From: Acidobacteriota bacterium
GTDB lineage: Bacteria > Acidobacteriota > UBA6911
Assembly: GCA_017860075.1 (NCBI GenBank)
Contig: JAFNAH010000082.1
Coordinates: 1-7,465, forward strand
Reading direction: 5' to 3'
DNA length: 7,465 nt
A program made the translations under genes and the position numbers. The notes under the pieces were generated by a model. It was not told where the DNA came from. It saw only the letters and a program-made list of their open reading frames with translations, and did not search any database. Below, one piece after another: positions 5,406-7,465 of the stretch; the stretch's first letter is position 1, and each line of letters opens with the position of its first letter.

Positions 5406-6548
5406 ATGGAAACCGAGGAATGGATCCGTAAGCGCTTGGAATCAATTCTGGCCAGCGATGCCAGGAATCACGCTGAGGTCCGCCGTGTCGCCTCGGAGGA
5501 AGGTTTTTCGGCCGCCGAGGGAAGCGACGAAGAGCGCAACCTCTACCAGCGGGTCATCCACACTTATCGCAATGCCATCGCCGAGGTCAACCGCCGGTTC
5601 GAGGAGAACGTCTGGTTCCTCTCGGGATTCTACCGCATCCTGGAGAGCATCAAGGAGGAAGGGGATTTCCAGGAAACCTGTCTGCGCGTTGTTGACTGCG
5701 TGCTGCAGGAATTTGGCGCGGAGTATTGCGCTCTTGTCGTTTATGACAATTCGAGGCCTGATTCGTCGAGCCTTTGTGTAGAGGGAGTCCGGGAAACCGA
5801 GAAGTACATCAGCGTCCACTCCAGGCCGCTCCTGGCCGGCAGCGAGGAACTCGCGCAGATCCTGATGTCGATAGCGGAGGAGGAACCCGCCGGCACCGCC
5901 GTCAACGACGTCTATGTGGATGCCCGCTTTCAGTCGATTGATTTCCCGAGCGTGATCCGGTCCCTGGTCTGCCTCCCGATCACCCTCCATGGCAGGACGA
6001 TCGGTTTCCTGGTGCTCGCCCATTCGATCCCCTGTCGTTTCAACAGCGACCACACCCGCATCCTGACGATCCTCGCCGGCCTCCTGGCGAACGTGAGGCG
6101 GCTCACCTCCCGTCAATCGGCTGCGGCTGAATCGGCACCCGCGTTGCCGCCTCAGCCCGAGCCGGAGGACGATACAGTGCTCTCTGTCGTGCTGATGGAT
6201 TTTGAGACTGCGGGCCCGGGCGGCAAGTACGTGCCGCTGGACCGGGACACCGTTCTCGTTGTCAGGAAATGGATCGCCCCCGACCTCACGGGCAGGGAAT
6301 GTGCGCTGTTCTATGGAGACAAGAGTCTGCTTCTGATGCTGCCCGGCACGACATCCGACGCCATTCTTTCCCGGATCCGCGATTTCCAGAATGCATTCCT
6401 CGAGTGGAAGAGGGGACAAAGCGAGAAATGGCAGGCGGTCAGGATGAATATAGGCTATTCCACATGCCGGGCGGACGAAGACATCCTGCAGACGCTGCAC
6501 GCCGCCTCTGCAGTCATGCACGCGGAATCGGAAGAGCAGTCCGCGTAA
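5406..6548 (+). CDS. GAF-domain protein with a degenerate GGDEF-like C-terminal domain
   Basis: A 380-residue predicted cytoplasmic protein with no signal peptide or membrane segment. A charged helical N-terminus (1-70) precedes a GAF sensor domain (about 72-232), which includes FQETCLRVVDCVLQEFGAEYCALVVYD (88-114), VNDVYVDARF (166-175), IRSLVCLPI (184-192) and IGFLVLAHS (199-207). A Pro/Ala/Glu-rich linker (about 238-256) follows. Residues 257-378 follow the order of a GGDEF domain: LSVVLMDFE (259-267), YGDKSLLLMLPGT (303-315), then an RMNIGYSTC strand (346-354) and a final helix. At the signature loop the GGDEF residues align with GDKSL (304-308), so diguanylate cyclase activity is not expected. 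The GAF match is clear; the GGDEF assignment is my alignment by eye and less certain. It lies 18 bp after the HDOD gene, with no strong ribosome site, suggesting coupled translation and a shared signalling role. The ligand of the GAF domain is unknown. Confidence 0.85.
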   Translation: METEEWIRKRLESILASDARNHAEVRRVASEEGFSAAEGSDEERNLYQRVIHTYRNAIAEVNRRFEENVWFLSGFYRILESIKEEGDFQETCLRVVDCVLQEFGAEYCALVVYDNSRPDSSSLCVEGVRETEKYISVHSRPLLAGSEELAQILMSIAEEEPAGTAVNDVYVDARFQSIDFPSVIRSLVCLPITLHGRTIGFLVLAHSIPCRFNSDHTRILTILAGLLANVRRLTSRQSAAAESAPALPPQPEPEDDTVLSVVLMDFETAGPGGKYVPLDRDTVLVVRKWIAPDLTGRECALFYGDKSLLLMLPGTTSDAILSRIRDFQNAFLEWKRGQSEKWQAVRMNIGYSTCRADEDILQTLHAASAVMHAESEEQSA

Positions 6549-6570
6549 GCGGCCCTCCAACTGCCAAACC

Positions 6571-7465
6571 TCACACCAGGCCGTTGATCGCCACGTTCGC
6601 ACAACCATAGAGCCCGATCCGGTAGTCCGTGACCACGAAGACCGGCGTACGGGTCAGTATCGGGCGAATGTTCGGCATGTCACAGCGCAGGAACTCCTTC
6701 ATGAAGAGCCCGGACTGCATCTCCGGCAGCACTCTGGCTGCTATCCCCCCGGCGAGATAAATGCCGCCGGGAGTCAGGGGGAACAGGGCGTGGTTCTTTG
6801 CCGCGCGCCCGTAGCAGCGCAGCCAGATATCCAGGGCTTTGCGGCATCTCCGGTCACTGTCGGCGTGCTGCACGATGATGGGCGGCCGGTCGTACGCGTC
6901 GGCTGCGAGGAACGCCCTGAAAACATCGGGATCGCCCATGGTGGGTTCAAGGGAGGCGAGAGCCCGGTAGACATTAGCCAGCCCGGGACCGCTGACTACT
7001 TTCTCGAGGTCCGCAGGATTGTTCGGCGAATGATTCACGTTGCGCCGGATCCACTCTGCAATCCTGAACTCCTCTTCACCGACGGCGATGAAGTCGGAAT
7101 GGCCGCCTTCCCCGGGGATGGGCCGGTACCTCCCGATGTGAGGATCATAGGCCAGGATTGAAGTGCCCAGGCCTGTGCCCGCGCCGATAATCACGGAGGT
7201 GGGCTTCGGTCCACGGGCGGGGGGGAGCTTCCCGTAGCGTGACAGCCTCACGAACGCCTCGGGACGGTTTGCCAACAGGACCTCGATTCCGTACCCCACC
7301 GCCTCGAAGTCGTTCATGAGGGTGAGTTCCGGGAGTCCTGTCGCATGAGAAATCTCCTCCGAGGTGAATCCCCAGTCGAGGTTGGTGATGTTTGCCGTCT
7401 TGCGGTCAGGTCCCACAGGGCCGGCAAAGTCGATGCATGCCCTTCGGATCTGGGGCTTCAGATCC
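6571..7465 (-). CDS. glk: Glucokinase (Glk family), N-terminus cut by window edge
   Basis: ATP-dependent phosphorylation of glucose to glucose-6-phosphate in the cytoplasm, by the bacterial Glk family rather than a short ROK kinase. The frame stays open from the TGA at 6571-6573 to the right edge, adding the residues ACIDFAGPV before the GTG at 7416; that GTG is therefore internal, not the start. Motifs are FAGPVG and TNLDW (ATP/sugar domain interface), NDFEAVGYG (about 7288-7314, containing the catalytic Asp), GAGTGLG (7165-7185, phosphate-binding), GEGGHSDF (7090-7113, glucose contacts), EKVVSGPGLANVY (6967-7005) and GGIYLAGGIA (6739-6768, adenosine side). The usual family length is about 320-340 residues. 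Nearly 300 are visible, so the first DxGGT phosphate loop lies outside. It converges on the GAF gene with a 22-bp gap that holds no hairpin terminator. Confidence 0.93.
   Translation of the reverse strand, partial: DLKPQIRRACIDFAGPVGPDRKTANITNLDWGFTSEEISHATGLPELTLMNDFEAVGYGIEVLLANRPEAFVRLSRYGKLPPARGPKPTSVIIGAGTGLGTSILAYDPHIGRYRPIPGEGGHSDFIAVGEEEFRIAEWIRRNVNHSPNNPADLEKVVSGPGLANVYRALASLEPTMGDPDVFRAFLAADAYDRPPIIVQHADSDRRCRKALDIWLRCYGRAAKNHALFPLTPGGIYLAGGIAARVLPEMQSGLFMKEFLRCDMPNIRPILTRTPVFVVTDYRIGLYGCANVAINGLV

Noticed and set aside
5442..6608. A 388-codon open frame on the minus strand, fully antisense to the GAF gene.
   Set aside because: It mirrors GC-rich codon use of the plus-strand gene, has no recognisable domain, and overlaps both the GAF gene and the glucokinase 3' end. 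The plus-strand frame has clear GAF motifs.

Overview
The window is bacterial, GC-rich and densely coded, with short intergenic gaps. It carries eight protein-coding genes: six whole within the window (one apparently missing its 5' part) and two cut by the window edges. I see no rRNA, tRNA, CRISPR array, transposase or phage gene. The best taxonomic hint is the lipoprotein-sorting-like protein at 1062-1604. Its conserved core (YVFSVKPK, IWVDDQDLQIVKT, YKRFGS) matches a family I associate with Acidobacteriota. Degenerate heptamer repeats between genes fit an environmental bacterium of that kind. This assignment is inference from memory, not from a search.

Layout. Positions 1-724 (minus) hold a nearly complete TrmJ-type tRNA 2'-O-methyltransferase. 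A 337-bp gap (725-1061) follows, with a short hexamer repeat and no recognisable gene. Positions 1062-1604 (plus) hold the lipoprotein-sorting-like protein, which lacks its usual N-terminal half and signal peptide. It converges on and overlaps by 11 bp a minus-strand group: a SLOG/LOG-like nucleotide-binding protein (3466-2966), a MoaB/MogA-type molybdopterin adenylyltransferase (2811-2287) and a HAD phosphatase of the phosphoglycolate phosphatase type (2286-1594). A tract of degenerate 7-bp repeats separates the first two members of that group.

From 3532 the plus strand carries an orphan MCE (MlaD-like) membrane-anchored protein with a long coiled-coil tail. A two-gene signalling unit follows: an HDOD-domain protein (4443-5387) and, 18 bp downstream, a GAF protein whose C-terminal domain looks like a GGDEF fold with a destroyed signature motif (5406-6548). 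A glucokinase on the minus strand (7465-6571) converges on that unit and runs off the right edge.

Most of the window is housekeeping: tRNA modification, cofactor synthesis, phosphatase, glucose phosphorylation and lipid transport. I do not see a convincing new defence or mobile system. The points most worth a second look are the HDOD plus GAF/pseudo-GGDEF pair, the heptamer repeat tract that supplies the 3' end of a gene, the 5'-truncated lipoprotein-sorting-like gene, and the MCE protein without neighbouring ABC partners.
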